The notes beneath the pieces were generated by a model. It worked only from the letters and a program-made list of their open reading frames with translations. It was not told where the DNA came from and did not search any database. This document shows positions 43,913-54,588 of a DNA stretch of 64,000 nt, piece after piece; positions within the stretch are counted from its first letter, which is position 1; each line of letters begins with the position of its first letter. The stretch comes from Isosphaera pallida ATCC 43644. Its GTDB lineage: Bacteria; Planctomycetota; Planctomycetia; Isosphaerales; Isosphaeraceae. The DNA is taken from the NCBI RefSeq assembly GCF_000186345.1, contig NC_014962.1, positions 2,942,450-3,006,449 on the forward strand. Reading direction: 5' to 3'. The translations under genes were made by a program, and so were the position numbers.

Positions 43913-45340
43913 ATGGCGATTGTGTTACGGATCATCGACGGTCCATGTTCAGGCCGCGAGTTTCGCCGGGATCGCCTCGACACGTTCGTGGTGGGGCGTT
44001 CACGGCTGGCGAGTTGTCCGGTGGCCGATCGCTACCTTTCACGCTACCATTTCCTCATCGAAGCGCACCCCCCCCACTGCCAGGTGCGCGACCTGGGCAG
44101 TCGCAACGGAACCAAACTCAATGGTCGCTTGATTGAAGGTTTGGTGCCCCTGCGCGACGGAGACCGTTTGGAGGCTGGCGACAGCCTGTTCGAGATTCGC
44201 GTCGAGCCGGAAACCCACGAGTTCAGAGATTCCTTCGGAAACAGCGGTCCCCTCTCCGACAGCGAGACCACCCCTGGTCTCCCACCAACGTTCGAGCTGT
44301 TCCTGACCCCGCGGCCCTCGTTGGTCACGTCCCAGACCCGTTGTCTGGAATGTGACACTCCCCTTCGACTCGAAGAACGGGTGGATGGCTTAGCCCCAGA
44401 CGACGACCCCAACGGGGTGGCTTGGATCTGCCCGGCGTGTCGCGACCGGCTCAGCCGGTTTCCTCCCCCCCCGCCGGGTTACGTGTTGGAACGGTGGCTG
44501 GGACGCGGAGGCATGGGCAGCGTTCACCTGGGACGTCACCTACAAACCGGAACCCGCGTGGCGATCAAGACCCTCATCCCCCAAATCGCCTCCCACCCCC
44601 GCGCACGCGCCTACTTCCGCCGCGAGGTCGAGGTCATGCGCGCGCTGAGGCATCGACGGATCGTCCGCTACTACGGCGTCGTGGAAACGGCGGGTCGATT
44701 TCAACTCATTATGGAATATGTGGAAAGCATCGACGCCGCCCAACGGCTCCGCATCCAAGAGGGACCAATGGAGACCGCCACCGTGCTGCGGATCGGCCTC
44801 CAACTGCTGGACGCCTTGCAGCACGCCCACGAACGGGGTTACGTCCATCGCGACATCAAACCCTCCAACCTGCTGCTAACCCCGCGGCCCGGCGGCGCGG
44901 TTGGCTACGACCTGAAGCTGGCCGACTTCGGTCTGGCCCGCAGTTTCCGCGACCAAGCCGGATTGACCGGACTGACCAATCCCGGCGACCTGGTCGGCAC
45001 CCTCGGGTTCCTCGCGCCCGACCTGATCCGCGACGCCCGCGCCGTCACCCAATCGTCCGATCTGTACTCAGTAGGCGCGACCCTCTACTATCTTCTCACT
45101 CGTGAATATCCTTATTTGAACTTCGATCCTCGACGCGATGACTCGTTCCAGGTGGTTTTGGAACATCCGCCCCTGCCTCTGACGGCGCGGCGTCCCGATC
45201 TTCCCGAGGCGTTGAGCCGGGTTTTAGAGCGTGCGTTGGAGAAGTCGCCGCGGCGGCGTTGGCCGACGGCCGCGGCGATGGCCGACGCGCTGAGGCGGGT
45301 TGCGCACTTGATGCCCCGTTCCGAGTCCTCTGGTTCGTGA
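43913..45340 (+). CDS. FHA-zinc ribbon-Ser/Thr protein kinase
   Basis: 475 residues from the ATG at 43913. FHA domain at about 5-100: FVVGRSRLASCPVADRYLSR (phosphothreonine-binding Gly-Arg-Ser), VRDLGSRNGTKLNG. A likely zinc ribbon sits between the domains: CLECDTPL (about 144) and CPACRDRL (about 173), four Cys in two C-x2-C pairs. The kinase domain follows: GRGGMGSVHLG (about 197), VAIKTL (Lys about 217), YVHRDIKPSNLLL (about 312), ADFGLARSF (about 336) and a complete C-lobe ending near residue 465. There is no transmembrane helix. The FHA domain could bind phosphorylated partners or the kinase itself. It is convergent with treS. Confidence 0.93.
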   Translation: MAIVLRIIDGPCSGREFRRDRLDTFVVGRSRLASCPVADRYLSRYHFLIEAHPPHCQVRDLGSRNGTKLNGRLIEGLVPLRDGDRLEAGDSLFEIRVEPETHEFRDSFGNSGPLSDSETTPGLPPTFELFLTPRPSLVTSQTRCLECDTPLRLEERVDGLAPDDDPNGVAWICPACRDRLSRFPPPPPGYVLERWLGRGGMGSVHLGRHLQTGTRVAIKTLIPQIASHPRARAYFRREVEVMRALRHRRIVRYYGVVETAGRFQLIMEYVESIDAAQRLRIQEGPMETATVLRIGLQLLDALQHAHERGYVHRDIKPSNLLLTPRPGGAVGYDLKLADFGLARSFRDQAGLTGLTNPGDLVGTLGFLAPDLIRDARAVTQSSDLYSVGATLYYLLTREYPYLNFDPRRDDSFQVVLEHPPLPLTARRPDLPEALSRVLERALEKSPRRRWPTAAAMADALRRVAHLMPRSESSGS

Positions 45341-45476
45341 CTCGCCGTCCTGGGGTTGGGCTTGGTTGGCCCGTCGCCCGATCGCGCCGCGGCTTACGGT
45401 GGTTGGTGGGGGGGGTGGGCGGAAGTCGGCGTTCGACTTTGGCTCGGCTCCCATCAACTCATCAACGTCCCGAACT

Positions 45477-47126
<1,650 letters not shown>

Positions 47127-47610
47127 CGCGGCGGCGGCTCCCAGGCAAACGAAACGTACAGGAAGCGGGGCAGATTCGTCGAACGAGACCAAACGGAGGA
47201 CGCAACAGCGCGGGTTGGTGGACGATCACCCGCCCAGGCAGCGGGTTCGTCGGCTTGACTCTAACCCAGCGCCGTTTGGGAACGGATCCCCCTCCCAATC
47301 CGCGGCTGGGGTTCAGGGGGTCTTATCCTAGCCCCTTGTCTCGGCTTTTCCAGGTCGGAATTTGCCGGCCAACCTCCTCCGAGGGCGGTGTCGAACTCGA
47401 TCCCGTTGGAGGCTGGTTCCAAATCGAGAAACCGGACATTCTTGAGGATAGGGGCGACTTGAACCCGAACCCTTCGCGGTCCTACAATCTGATACGCCGA
47501 ATTGAATGGTTTTGTCCTCGAATGTGACCTCTCAAGCCGCGTGGGGGCGGACGGTTGGAACATGACGATTTCCAACCGGTTCCGATTTCAACGCAAAGGA
47601 AGCTCAAGCC
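47127..47610. other. Divergent intergenic region between treS and the DnaJ-type gene
   Basis: About 480 bases with both promoters presumably inside. I find no CIRCE-like inverted repeat, heat-shock promoter or RNA gene. AAGGAAG at 47596-47602 is the ribosome binding site for the gene at 47611. Confidence 0.4.
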
Positions 47611-48624
47611 ATGGCGGCGGATTACTATCAAATCCTGGGGGTGGATCGCACCGCCACGGCCGACCAAATCAAGAAAGCCTATCGGACGTTGGCCAAGAAA
47701 TACCACCCCGACTCCAACCCCAACGACAAGACGGCGGAGGCCAAATTCAAAGAGATCCAGGCGGCCTACGACGTTCTGGGCGATTCGGAAAAGCGGGCCG
47801 TCTACGACCGAATCGGTCATGAAGCCTACGTGGCGACCGGCGGCCAAGGATTCCCCGCCGGTTCCTGGGTTGGCGGTCGGGGACCACGAGGAGCTGAAAC
47901 GGTCAACATTGACTTCGACTTCAGAGACCTGTTCCAGGGAGCCAATGGCGCGCGGGGATGGAAATCCAGCGTGGTGGGCGGTGGGGGGATTTTCGAGGAA
48001 CTCTTTTCCAGCTTCAAAGGCGGCGGACGCGGAGGAGCGGCGACCGCCAGCCATCGTCACGCCACCAAGCCCGCGGATCAGGAAATCCACCTGAAGCTGC
48101 CGTTCCTGGTGGCGGTTCGCGGCGGCCCTTACACCTTCGAGGTTCCCGGTCCTGGCGGCTTCCCCGAACCGATGCGGTTTGATTTCCCTCCCGGTGCCAA
48201 GACCGGCGACAAGCTCCGCCTCAAGGGCAAGGGCGTCCAAGCTCACGGTGGCGTTCGGGGCGACCTTGTTTTAGTCCTAGAGGTTGAGCCTCACCCTCAC
48301 TTCACCCGACCCGGGGATGGTCGGGACCTTCAGGTGGAAGCCCCCATCACCTTTGGCGAGGCTGTCAACGGCACCCGCATTGACGTACCGACCCTCGACG
48401 GACCCAAACCACTGACGATCCCTCCCGGGGTCTCTTCCGGCCAGAAACTCCGCATCAAAGGCAAGGGAGTCCCCGCTTGGCGCGATCGTCCCGCGGGTGA
48501 CTTGCTGGTGGCCGTCAAGATTGTCCTTCCCAAAAACCTTGACGACCGCGCCCGCGAACTCGCCCGCGAGTTCGACGAACGCTATCCTCTAAACCCCCGC
48601 GAGGGTTGGATCACCTCCGCCTAA
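47611..48624 (+). CDS. DnaJ/CbpA-type co-chaperone without zinc finger
   Basis: 337 residues. The J domain (2-70) begins [20 protein letters not shown] and contains the HPD tripeptide ([10 protein letters not shown]) needed to stimulate Hsp70 ATPase. A Gly-rich region (90-145) follows, then two DnaJ C-terminal beta-domains ([40 protein letters not shown]), ending with the short dimerisation segment. The four C-x2-C-x-G-x-G zinc-finger repeats of true DnaJ are absent, so it is of the CbpA/DnaJ class II type and cannot be assumed to be the housekeeping DnaJ. No dnaK or grpE is adjacent. It starts at the ATG at 47611 with AAGGAAG upstream. Confidence 0.93.
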   Translation: MAADYYQILGVDRTATADQIKKAYRTLAKKYHPDSNPNDKTAEAKFKEIQAAYDVLGDSEKRAVYDRIGHEAYVATGGQGFPAGSWVGGRGPRGAETVNIDFDFRDLFQGANGARGWKSSVVGGGGIFEELFSSFKGGGRGGAATASHRHATKPADQEIHLKLPFLVAVRGGPYTFEVPGPGGFPEPMRFDFPPGAKTGDKLRLKGKGVQAHGGVRGDLVLVLEVEPHPHFTRPGDGRDLQVEAPITFGEAVNGTRIDVPTLDGPKPLTIPPGVSSGQKLRIKGKGVPAWRDRPAGDLLVAVKIVLPKNLDDRARELAREFDERYPLNPREGWITSA

Positions 48625-48716
48625 TTGGATCAAGTTCAAGTCACCCGGACGCTCGATAGTCACCCCCCCCTCTTCTCGCGCTCACGCGGTTCCCACTCCG
48701 GAGGAGTTCCGCCCAC

Positions 48717-49109
48717 GTGATCCCGGTTCATCCCTTCGGCCAAACCACCACTCCCATCCCGACGGACGATCCGCCTCCCAATCGACAGGCTGAGAGCGAA
48801 GCGGAACCGGTCTTCACCGTTCGCACCGATCTTGCCAACAAGACCGCCGCCGGTACCAATGTCGGGGTTGCGGTTCGCTCCGCCCCGCTTGATCCCCCCT
48901 CCCGCGAACTTGGTCTGGCCGCTGCGCTCCTCATGGGAGTCACCCTGGCGATCATCGTGGTGTTCGGCCTGCTCCTGGGTTGGTACGTGGTTCGTCGGGG
49001 CCGGTTGCTCCGCGAACGCATTCCTCTCCCCCGTGTGATCGAACCGCTCCGCGACCCCAACGCCGACCTCGATCAACCCACCGCCGATGGTCCCGTCACC
49101 CAACCCTGA
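48717..49109 (+). CDS. Small single-pass membrane protein upstream of rnpA
   Basis: 130 residues starting with GTG at 48717, supported by GGAGGAG at 48700-48706. Residues 1-65 are polar, with many Pro, Thr and Asp. One transmembrane helix lies at about 67-90 (LAAALLMGVTLAIIVVFGLL), followed by a basic stretch (WYVVRRGRLLRERIPL) and a polar tail, so the C-terminus is probably cytoplasmic. I recognise no family. The gene lies about 40 bases before rnpA and about 90 bases after the DnaJ-type gene, all on the same strand. A role in membrane protein biogenesis is possible but only inferred from position. Confidence 0.65.
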   Translation: MIPVHPFGQTTTPIPTDDPPPNRQAESEAEPVFTVRTDLANKTAAGTNVGVAVRSAPLDPPSRELGLAAALLMGVTLAIIVVFGLLLGWYVVRRGRLLRERIPLPRVIEPLRDPNADLDQPTADGPVTQP

Positions 49110-49152
49110 GTCCACTTCTCCTTTCCCCTAGCAACGACATCGACAACCAACA

Positions 49153-49650
49153 GTGAGCGACCCTCCGACCCCGGCGCGTCCCACCTCCCCGACTCCCCCC
49201 CACCGCCGCCGTGCGGTCTTCCGCAAGACGCATCGCCTGCGCGCTGCTGCTGAGTTTGCCGCGGTGTTTCAACATCGCAAGACCTGCTCCGACTCGATTC
49301 TGATCGTCTACGGTCATCCCAATCATCGCTCCGAAGCCCGTCTGGGCCTCTCGGTGGGCAAACGTAAATACCGTCGCGCCCACGAGCGCGCTCGCTTCAA
49401 ACGATTGGTCCGCGAGGCATTCCGCCTCGCCCGCGCCAGCGGCGAACTGCCCGAGGGAATTGACTACGTTGTGGTTCCCCGAGGCGGCCCCCTGCCCCGC
49501 TTCGATCAGGTTCGCGCCTCGCTGACCCATCTTTGCCGCGGCGTGGCCCGCCGTTTGAGTCTCTCGGTCTCGGGACCTCGACACGCCCTTTCCCAACCCG
49601 CGCCTCGACCGAGAACCCTATCCCCACCCCCGATCGAACTCGATCCTTGA
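49153..49650 (+). CDS. rnpA: Ribonuclease P protein component
   Basis: 165 residues from the GTG at 49153. RnpA binds RNase P RNA (its rnpB gene lies at about 56.4-56.9 kb here) for 5' processing of pre-tRNA. The family signature is [20 protein letters not shown] with the RNR motif continuing RLVREAFRL (about 70-92), and [14 protein letters not shown] near the end of the fold. The usual size is about 115-130 residues; the excess is a Pro/Arg-rich N-terminal extension and a Pro-rich C-terminal tail ([12 protein letters not shown]). No strong ribosome binding site precedes the GTG, so a later start is possible. yidD follows after eight bases. The normal upstream gene rpmH is missing. Confidence 0.93.
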   Translation: MSDPPTPARPTSPTPPHRRRAVFRKTHRLRAAAEFAAVFQHRKTCSDSILIVYGHPNHRSEARLGLSVGKRKYRRAHERARFKRLVREAFRLARASGELPEGIDYVVVPRGGPLPRFDQVRASLTHLCRGVARRLSLSVSGPRHALSQPAPRPRTLSPPPIELDP

Positions 49651-49658
49651 GCGTTGGC

Positions 49659-49937
49659 ATGTGCGCGTCGCCCGACACCCCGGATTCTCACGCCCGGCTT
49701 GGCCCAGTTTCCCGTCTGATCTCCGCCGGCTTAATCGGCATGACCCGGCTTTATCAGTTCACTTTGAGTCCTGTGTTCACGCTGCTGGTCGGTCCGGTTT
49801 GCCGCTTCGAGCCGACCTGCAGCCACTACATGATCCAGGCGATTCAGAAACATGGACCTTGGCGCGGCTTGCTCAAAGGGTTGCGTCGTCTAAGCCGTTG
49901 CCATCCCTGGGGAGGTCATGGTTACGACCCCCCGTAA
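49659..49937 (+). CDS. yidD: Membrane protein insertion efficiency factor YidD
   Basis: 92 residues from the ATG at 49659. The YidD family core is [20 protein letters not shown], then [40 protein letters not shown]. The three conserved Cys and HPW-G-G-x-G-Y-D-P motif are complete. YidD assists YidC in inserting membrane proteins. The gene begins eight bases after rnpA, the standard rnpA-yidD arrangement. No yidC follows: the next gene is convergent and unrelated. Confidence 0.94.
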   Translation: MCASPDTPDSHARLGPVSRLISAGLIGMTRLYQFTLSPVFTLLVGPVCRFEPTCSHYMIQAIQKHGPWRGLLKGLRRLSRCHPWGGHGYDPP

Positions 49938-50027
49938 ACCGTCCTATTCCACGCTAAGCGACGCCAACTCGCCAACCTGATCATCTTCTGATGGAGATAT
50001 CCAATCGTCTCCCTTGCTTTGCTTTGC

Positions 50028-51377
50028 TCAACGCGACACGAATGTTCCCCAACCCCGCGTCAGACAGGCTGGTGTCTCCTGGCGCAACCGTGTGATCCAA
50101 CGTTGAGCTGATTGGCGCTCTGACGTGGGTAAGAGTGGGGTGATTGCCTCCAGCTCCGCCAAAGCGCGGCTGCCCTCACCCTTCTCGGCTAAGATCAATC
50201 CCAGACGATAGCGGAACAGGGTCGCCGCGTGAGGAAGCTCCGCGAGAGCCGAACGACAGCGGGTCTCCGCCTCGTTCAAATCGCCCGCTCGGGTGGCGTT
50301 GACGATCAGGCCGTCCCACGATCGACGAACCAGTTCCGCCACGCGCTCCGGTGTGGGGTTCCACTCCTTAATGTTCCCCAGTCGGTTGGGGTCGAGCGAC
50401 TGCCGCCGTGCCGCCCACAGTGCTTCATCGCTTCGCGGGAAGTCGGCCTCCGCCTGCGCCATCATCCCTTCAAGCAACAACGCGTCGGGATGGGACGCCG
50501 CTTGGGGATCGCCTTCCAGAATCACGCGCGCTTCGGCGAAGCGATCCAGTTGGGCCAAGCTCTGGGCGAGTCGAATCCGGTCGATCAGGCTCGATTTCGA
50601 GTCGGTCGAGACGGCTTGCGCGATGTGATGGGTAAGGCGCGCGATCGTCCGATCGAGACGCGCTTTGAGAACAGGAGGGGGTTGGCCGTCCAGCGGCGTG
50701 TTGTCGCCCAAGGCGATCAGTTGGTCCACGTATCTCCGGGCTTGGACGTAACGTTGAGCTTGGAGCGCGTCTCCAATATCGATTCGCAGTCGCTCGGCTC
50801 GGTCGGTGACATAGAGGAGGGAGGGAAGGGTGGCGATCAGAACCGCCGCCGCGTCACCACCGATCCGGTCGAAACGATTCCCAGGGGGGGATTCTCCGGT
50901 TGCGACACCGACCCTCTCCCGCAACCAACGCGCGGTCAGAGCAAAGGGCAGGACCAGTCCCAACCCGATCACCACCCGCGCAGCGGCGGCAAGCTCCCAT
51001 TCCAAGGAGTCTGCGAAGTTGAGGCTGTCGGGGCGATGCCACACCGCCGCGGCGAGGGCTATCACTGCCCCCCAAAGAGCCACGGCGACCAGGCCAACCC
51101 GTCCGGCCCGCCACCTGACCGCCACTCCGCCCAAACGCCACGCCAGGGGCCAACCCATGCACAGAATGACTAACGCTATATCCCAACATCCAAATGGATA
51201 AGGTAAAAGAGAGCGCGTTTCTGCGGAGTCGGTTCGCGTCCAAACGATTATGAGCAGGTTGAGTGGAATCGATCCCAGCATCAGCGCCGCGACGCCAAGC
51301 CTTCGCGCGTGGTCGGAATGACCACGTGAGGTCTTGATTGAGGAACCCGTGGAAGTGATGCCAAGTGGATTCGTCAT
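50028..51377 (-). CDS. Membrane protein with TPR-like C-terminal half, unknown function
   Basis: 449 residues. Residues 25-165 carry four or five hydrophobic helices (LGVAALMLGSIPLNLLIIVW, ALVILCMGWPLAWRL, VGLVAVALWGAVIALAAAVW, ARVVIGLGLVLPFALTARWL). Residues 195-449 are amphipathic helices in tetratricopeptide style (AQRYVQARRYVDQLIALGD, LDRFAEARVILEGD, AGDLNEAETRCRSALAELP, EKGEGSRALAELEAITPL). It looks like a membrane anchor with a protein-binding solenoid. It starts at 51377, five bases after the stop of the gene at 51382, so the two form an operon. I recognise no named family. Confidence 0.7.
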   Translation of the reverse strand: MTNPLGITSTGSSIKTSRGHSDHARRLGVAALMLGSIPLNLLIIVWTRTDSAETRSLLPYPFGCWDIALVILCMGWPLAWRLGGVAVRWRAGRVGLVAVALWGAVIALAAAVWHRPDSLNFADSLEWELAAAARVVIGLGLVLPFALTARWLRERVGVATGESPPGNRFDRIGGDAAAVLIATLPSLLYVTDRAERLRIDIGDALQAQRYVQARRYVDQLIALGDNTPLDGQPPPVLKARLDRTIARLTHHIAQAVSTDSKSSLIDRIRLAQSLAQLDRFAEARVILEGDPQAASHPDALLLEGMMAQAEADFPRSDEALWAARRQSLDPNRLGNIKEWNPTPERVAELVRRSWDGLIVNATRAGDLNEAETRCRSALAELPHAATLFRYRLGLILAEKGEGSRALAELEAITPLLPTSERQSAQRWITRLRQETPACLTRGWGTFVSR

Positions 51378-51381
51378 CGGT

Positions 51382-52350
51382 TCAGACTCCCAGCGAGCGG
51401 GCGGTCTCGGGTCGTCGCAGTTTCCAAATCATTCCGTCGTACGTGTAATGCAGGAAGGCGGCTCCCAAATTGAGGCCGGCGGCCCACTCGAAGAAATGAT
51501 GATGGAGCATCCAGTCGGCCATGCCCCAGAGGGTTAGATAGAGCAGTAAGACCACAGTCCAGTGTCGCGCCATGCGTTGAAACAAGCAGGCGGTGCCCCT
51601 TTCGGCGCGCCCTCGGGCGTAATGGGTAACGATCGCCAGATATTCAATTGCATGGAACAGCGCCGCTGCCAAAAAGAGCGCGTTCATGGTGGTCGAACGG
51701 CCCAGGGTTTGCGTCAGGATCATCGCCGAATACAAGAGGCAGACGCTGGTGAGATAGGCTAGACGTCCCCAGGTTGCCTCGTTGGGACGCAGCAGCGTGC
51801 GGGTCAAGATGAGGGCGGGCACAGTCAACGCCAGACTGTCGGCCAGGGGCAGCCAGGCACGCCACGCTTCGGGCAGACCGCCCGCCGACCATTCGGGAAT
51901 CCGAAGGATCGCATAGACGACTAGAAATCTCATTCCCTGTTTTTCCAGGGTCGAGGGGGCTGCGCCAGCCTTGCGTCCGTAGATGCGAGCGACTCCGGCA
52001 TGTTGCGAGCCGAAGTGCCAGGCGTTCCACACGAAGTCGATCAGCACTAGGCACAAGAAGGCGTTGGTCGAGAGCCGCAAGGTCAAGACCGCCACCGTCA
52101 CGATCACCGCCAACCCGAGAAAGAACCGTCCCCGGCCGCTGCGGCGGTCGGGATCGAGCGCGACGAGGAACAACGTGATCCAACGATGAGGCGTCGTCAG
52201 GAAATAAATCTGAATAAAATCGATTGGTCCCGACCGTCCCGAATCGACCAGGCCGGGGATGAGCAGGACAACCCAAGCGAGGTTAGCCAGGAACAGCAGG
52301 TCGAACCAGGGCGCGACGATCCAACCGCCGGGGATGCGGGACGACGGCAT
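51382..52350 (-). CDS. Polytopic membrane protein with conserved-looking His motifs, unknown function
   Basis: 322 residues with about eight or nine hydrophobic segments spread evenly from residue 15 to 300. Histidines cluster at helix ends: FVWNAWHFGSQHAGVARIYG (about 108-127), LFHAIEYLAIVTHYARGR (about 236-253) and WMLHHHFFEWAAG...AFLHYTYDGMIWKLRRPET (about 283-318). This spacing recalls membrane di-iron or haem proteins, but I cannot match it to a known oxygenase or desaturase family. The N-terminal helix pair (FDLLFLANLAWVVLLIPGLV) also resembles Brp/Blh-type proteins only loosely. It is the first gene of a two-gene unit with the TPR membrane protein. Confidence 0.7.
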   Translation of the reverse strand: MPSSRIPGGWIVAPWFDLLFLANLAWVVLLIPGLVDSGRSGPIDFIQIYFLTTPHRWITLFLVALDPDRRSGRGRFFLGLAVIVTVAVLTLRLSTNAFLCLVLIDFVWNAWHFGSQHAGVARIYGRKAGAAPSTLEKQGMRFLVVYAILRIPEWSAGGLPEAWRAWLPLADSLALTVPALILTRTLLRPNEATWGRLAYLTSVCLLYSAMILTQTLGRSTTMNALFLAAALFHAIEYLAIVTHYARGRAERGTACLFQRMARHWTVVLLLYLTLWGMADWMLHHHFFEWAAGLNLGAAFLHYTYDGMIWKLRRPETARSLGV

Positions 52351-52432
52351 GACAAAGCGACTCGCAGCAGACGCGGCGGTGGGCGGAAGAAGTGGGAAGG
52401 TCCGAACTCACGTCAAGGGTTCTGGATCGCGG

Positions 52433-52852
52433 TCATGGCAGCGGAGCCGACTTGAGCTTCCAGACGTCGCCTTGCTTGACGAGCGACCACTCTACGATCC
52501 CCTTGGGTTCCTGGGATGCGTCGCCGGCGGGTGGCGGAGCGCTGTCGTCAAACACCTTGACTTGAATCGTGCAGGCGTCGCTTCCAGAGAAGATCGGTCT
52601 GGAGGCCGGCTCGAACGAAAGCCCCTCGTACTTCTTCAGCTCAGCTTTGGTCAGCGCCGAGCCGTCCACAAACTGACGCGAGAAGGCTGGACTGCCTACA
52701 AGATCGGCCATTGACATGATGTATTGTTCAACCTGGGTGTCGATGGAATCCCCTCCCGAACCGACCGGCTGGCCGCCTCCGCAACCTCCAAGCCCAACCA
52801 ACCACGCAAACCCAAGCCAACCCACAAGCCGGCTGGATGAAACCCGCGCCAT
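52433..52852 (-). CDS. Small lipoprotein, unknown function
   Basis: 139 residues from the ATG at 52850-52852, with GAGG eight bases upstream. The signal peptide LVGWLGFAWLVGLGGCGGG contains the lipobox L-G-G-C (Cys about 24). The mature part is short and mixed: DTQVEQYIMSMADLVGSPAF, LTKAELKKYEGLSFEPA, then IVEWSLVKQGDVWKLKSAPL, which resembles the small strand-rich ends of planctomycete envelope lipoproteins. It lies about 200 bases downstream of the DUF1559 gene, an arrangement common in Planctomycetes, with two hairpins in between. Confidence 0.72.
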   Translation of the reverse strand: MARVSSSRLVGWLGFAWLVGLGGCGGGQPVGSGGDSIDTQVEQYIMSMADLVGSPAFSRQFVDGSALTKAELKKYEGLSFEPASRPIFSGSDACTIQVKVFDDSAPPPAGDASQEPKGIVEWSLVKQGDVWKLKSAPLP

Positions 52853-52950
52853 TGCGTTGTCCTCGCATCAAATCAAGTGAGGTTGTGCAGTTCGCCGAGC
52901 AGAGTTGGACGGATGATGAGCAAAACCGAGAGCAGGTGGGTTGGATCGAG

Positions 52951-52967
52951 GGTGGCTTCACGCCACC
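52951..52967 (-). terminator. Hairpin downstream of the DUF1559 gene (distal)
   Basis: GGTGGC (52951-52956) pairs with GCCACC (52962-52967) around a five-base loop. The flanks TCGA on each side extend the stem with one mismatch. It lies between the DUF1559 gene and the lipoprotein gene, so it may attenuate read-through or protect RNA ends. Confidence 0.45.
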
Positions 52968-52990
52968 ATCGACCGACCTGATTGAACGCT

Positions 52991-53018
52991 GGCGAGCGGG
53001 TGCACCCACCCGCTCGCC
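52991..53018 (-). terminator. Strong perfect hairpin downstream of the DUF1559 gene (proximal)
   Basis: GGCGAGCGGGTG (52991-53002) pairs perfectly with CACCCGCTCGCC (53007-53018) around a four-base loop: a twelve-pair, GC-rich stem 43 bases after the DUF1559 stop. No T run follows on the minus strand. It is either a terminator of a T-independent kind or a stabiliser of the DUF1559 transcript 3' end. Confidence 0.6.
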
Positions 53019-53060
53019 TGATTGAAGTTCAATGGTCTATCTTATTGAGAAGTTTTTTGT

Positions 53061-54245
53061 TTAGAAGGCGTCGGCGGAGACGACTTCGCCGCCGGCGCGA
53101 GTGCCAGTGGCCTGCCAAATCAGAGGGTTGATCGTATCCTTGACAAACCGCACGCTGCCGTCGGCCATCGCCACGTTGACCCCGCCGGGGTGACGGCTGC
53201 GGGCCGCCGCGAAGAAGCCGCCGTTGAGAGCGAGATGTCGGGCAAGGGTACTGTTGGGGTCGGTCCCGCAGTGTAAAATATTGTTCACAGGGATTGTCGA
53301 TTCGCAGGAGGCTAGCAAGTCGTTGACCCGCGAGTTGGGCGTGGTCTGGGTCGAGAAGGCATTAGCTCCCATCGTGGGGACGACCCAGACGCCGCGGATG
53401 TCGCGGGTGTCGGCTCGCCCTGGCGTGTTGCCGTCCCAGGTCAACACTTCTGAGATCATAGCCGTGTTGCTAGTGCCGTCATTGATTTGAGCCAATCGCA
53501 CCCCCGTGCCGGCACGGCCCGCCGGCGGGAACTTCTGGATGGGTCGGGTCGAAAACACGCCGAGCATCATCGGGTTGGGGTTGGCGGTGGCCATACCGTC
53601 CATCGTGGTGGCCATCGTGCCGCCGCCGAAGCAACCAGCGTAGTTGGCCTTGCGCAGACCTTCCAGGCTCAGCGAGCGGAAGAAGATCGTGTCGTGGTTA
53701 GTCCCCGAGCTGGGACACCGCCAGACCGCGAAAATCGTCGAGCCTTGAGAGCCGTAAAGCGGTCGACCCGCATCCAGATTATCCATCGGGTTGGACTGGA
53801 TGTATTCCTCGGGATTGTTTTCGATACCTTCACGGAGCAAATCAGCCATCGCCCGTTGCTCGACGAAGGCGTGCAGTTGAAGCGTCCAGCTTGGACCGTA
53901 GCACTCGGCACGCGAACCGCCGCCTCCCGTGAATTGCGTCCCCGAAACCAACCAACCTGGTTGATTCTGGTTCACATAGCCGGGACTGGGACCATCCGCC
54001 GGGGCCGGCATGCTCGCCTGGCGATCCACGCACGAGGGATTACCCGCCGGGAAGTAGCCATAGGTACTCTCGAAGTTGTGGGCCGAAAGTGAGATTTGCT
54101 TAAGATTGTTGACGCACTGGGAACGACGGGCCGCTTCTCGCGCTGCCTGCACCGCCGGCAGCAGCAGTGCGATCAACACAGCAATGATGGCGATGACCAC
54201 TAACAACTCGATCAGTGTGAACCCTACACGACGATTCAAACGCAT
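53061..54245 (-). CDS. DUF1559 pseudopilin-like protein
   Basis: 394 residues from the ATG at 54243-54245, chosen for GGAAG about six bases upstream and because it gives a short basic leader. The prepilin motif [20 protein letters not shown] is followed by [40 protein letters not shown] and a long beta-rich middle with [19 protein letters not shown]. The C-terminal H-x9-D-G motif reads [20 protein letters not shown], and the protein ends [18 protein letters not shown]. It is longer than the family member at 36564 (291 residues) but shares all blocks. The AT-rich leader region (54245-54370) probably holds the promoter. Hairpins and a lipoprotein gene follow downstream. Confidence 0.94.
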   Translation of the reverse strand: MRLNRRVGFTLIELLVVIAIIAVLIALLLPAVQAAREAARRSQCVNNLKQISLSAHNFESTYGYFPAGNPSCVDRQASMPAPADGPSPGYVNQNQPGWLVSGTQFTGGGGSRAECYGPSWTLQLHAFVEQRAMADLLREGIENNPEEYIQSNPMDNLDAGRPLYGSQGSTIFAVWRCPSSGTNHDTIFFRSLSLEGLRKANYAGCFGGGTMATTMDGMATANPNPMMLGVFSTRPIQKFPPAGRAGTGVRLAQINDGTSNTAMISEVLTWDGNTPGRADTRDIRGVWVVPTMGANAFSTQTTPNSRVNDLLASCESTIPVNNILHCGTDPNSTLARHLALNGGFFAAARSRHPGGVNVAMADGSVRFVKDTINPLIWQATGTRAGGEVVSADAF

Positions 54246-54366
54246 AACTGCTTCCATAATCAAAAGAGGCGAAATACGATGAAGCCGTTACCTCATGGGT
54301 CAACTCAGGCAAACGGCGCGCGGAGTGAAACATCACGCCTCTGTAGTATAAAGTCCGATCGTGAAA

Positions 54367-54561
54367 TTAACGCGCCGATCCAATGAAAATCTTGTGGTGA
54401 AACCAAGAAGTTGCAACAAAGACGCCATTGTGAACCGGCGCGCCGCGGGGAACACGGTCGCGGTCGATGAGGACGACCCGCAGCCTGTTCTCGGCGGCGT
54501 GGAAGGCGTGGAACGCTCCTAGAACGCCGCCGCCGATTACATCAGTTCCGGTTGGGTCCAA
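54367..54561 (-). pseudogene. Relic of an FAD-dependent oxidoreductase N-terminus
   Basis: A 64-codon frame reads DVIGGGVLGAFHAFHAAENR, then LRVVLIDRDRVPRGAPVHNG. This is the FAD-binding beta-alpha-beta (G-G-G-x-x-G) with the acidic ribose contact and the following 'PRGASVRN'-like block of DAO-type oxidoreductases, close to the phosphonate-associated TIGR03364 group as I remember it. It starts only with TTG and misses the normal hydrophobic first strand (V-I-V-I-G-G-G shortened). It stops after about 64 residues, with no substrate domain before or after. It lies between the DUF1559 gene and the M3 peptidase gene. I read it as a decayed gene remnant, though a short functional product cannot be excluded. 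Confidence 0.5.
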
Positions 54562-54588
54562 CCTGTCGCGCCGGTCATGGGCGGTGAC

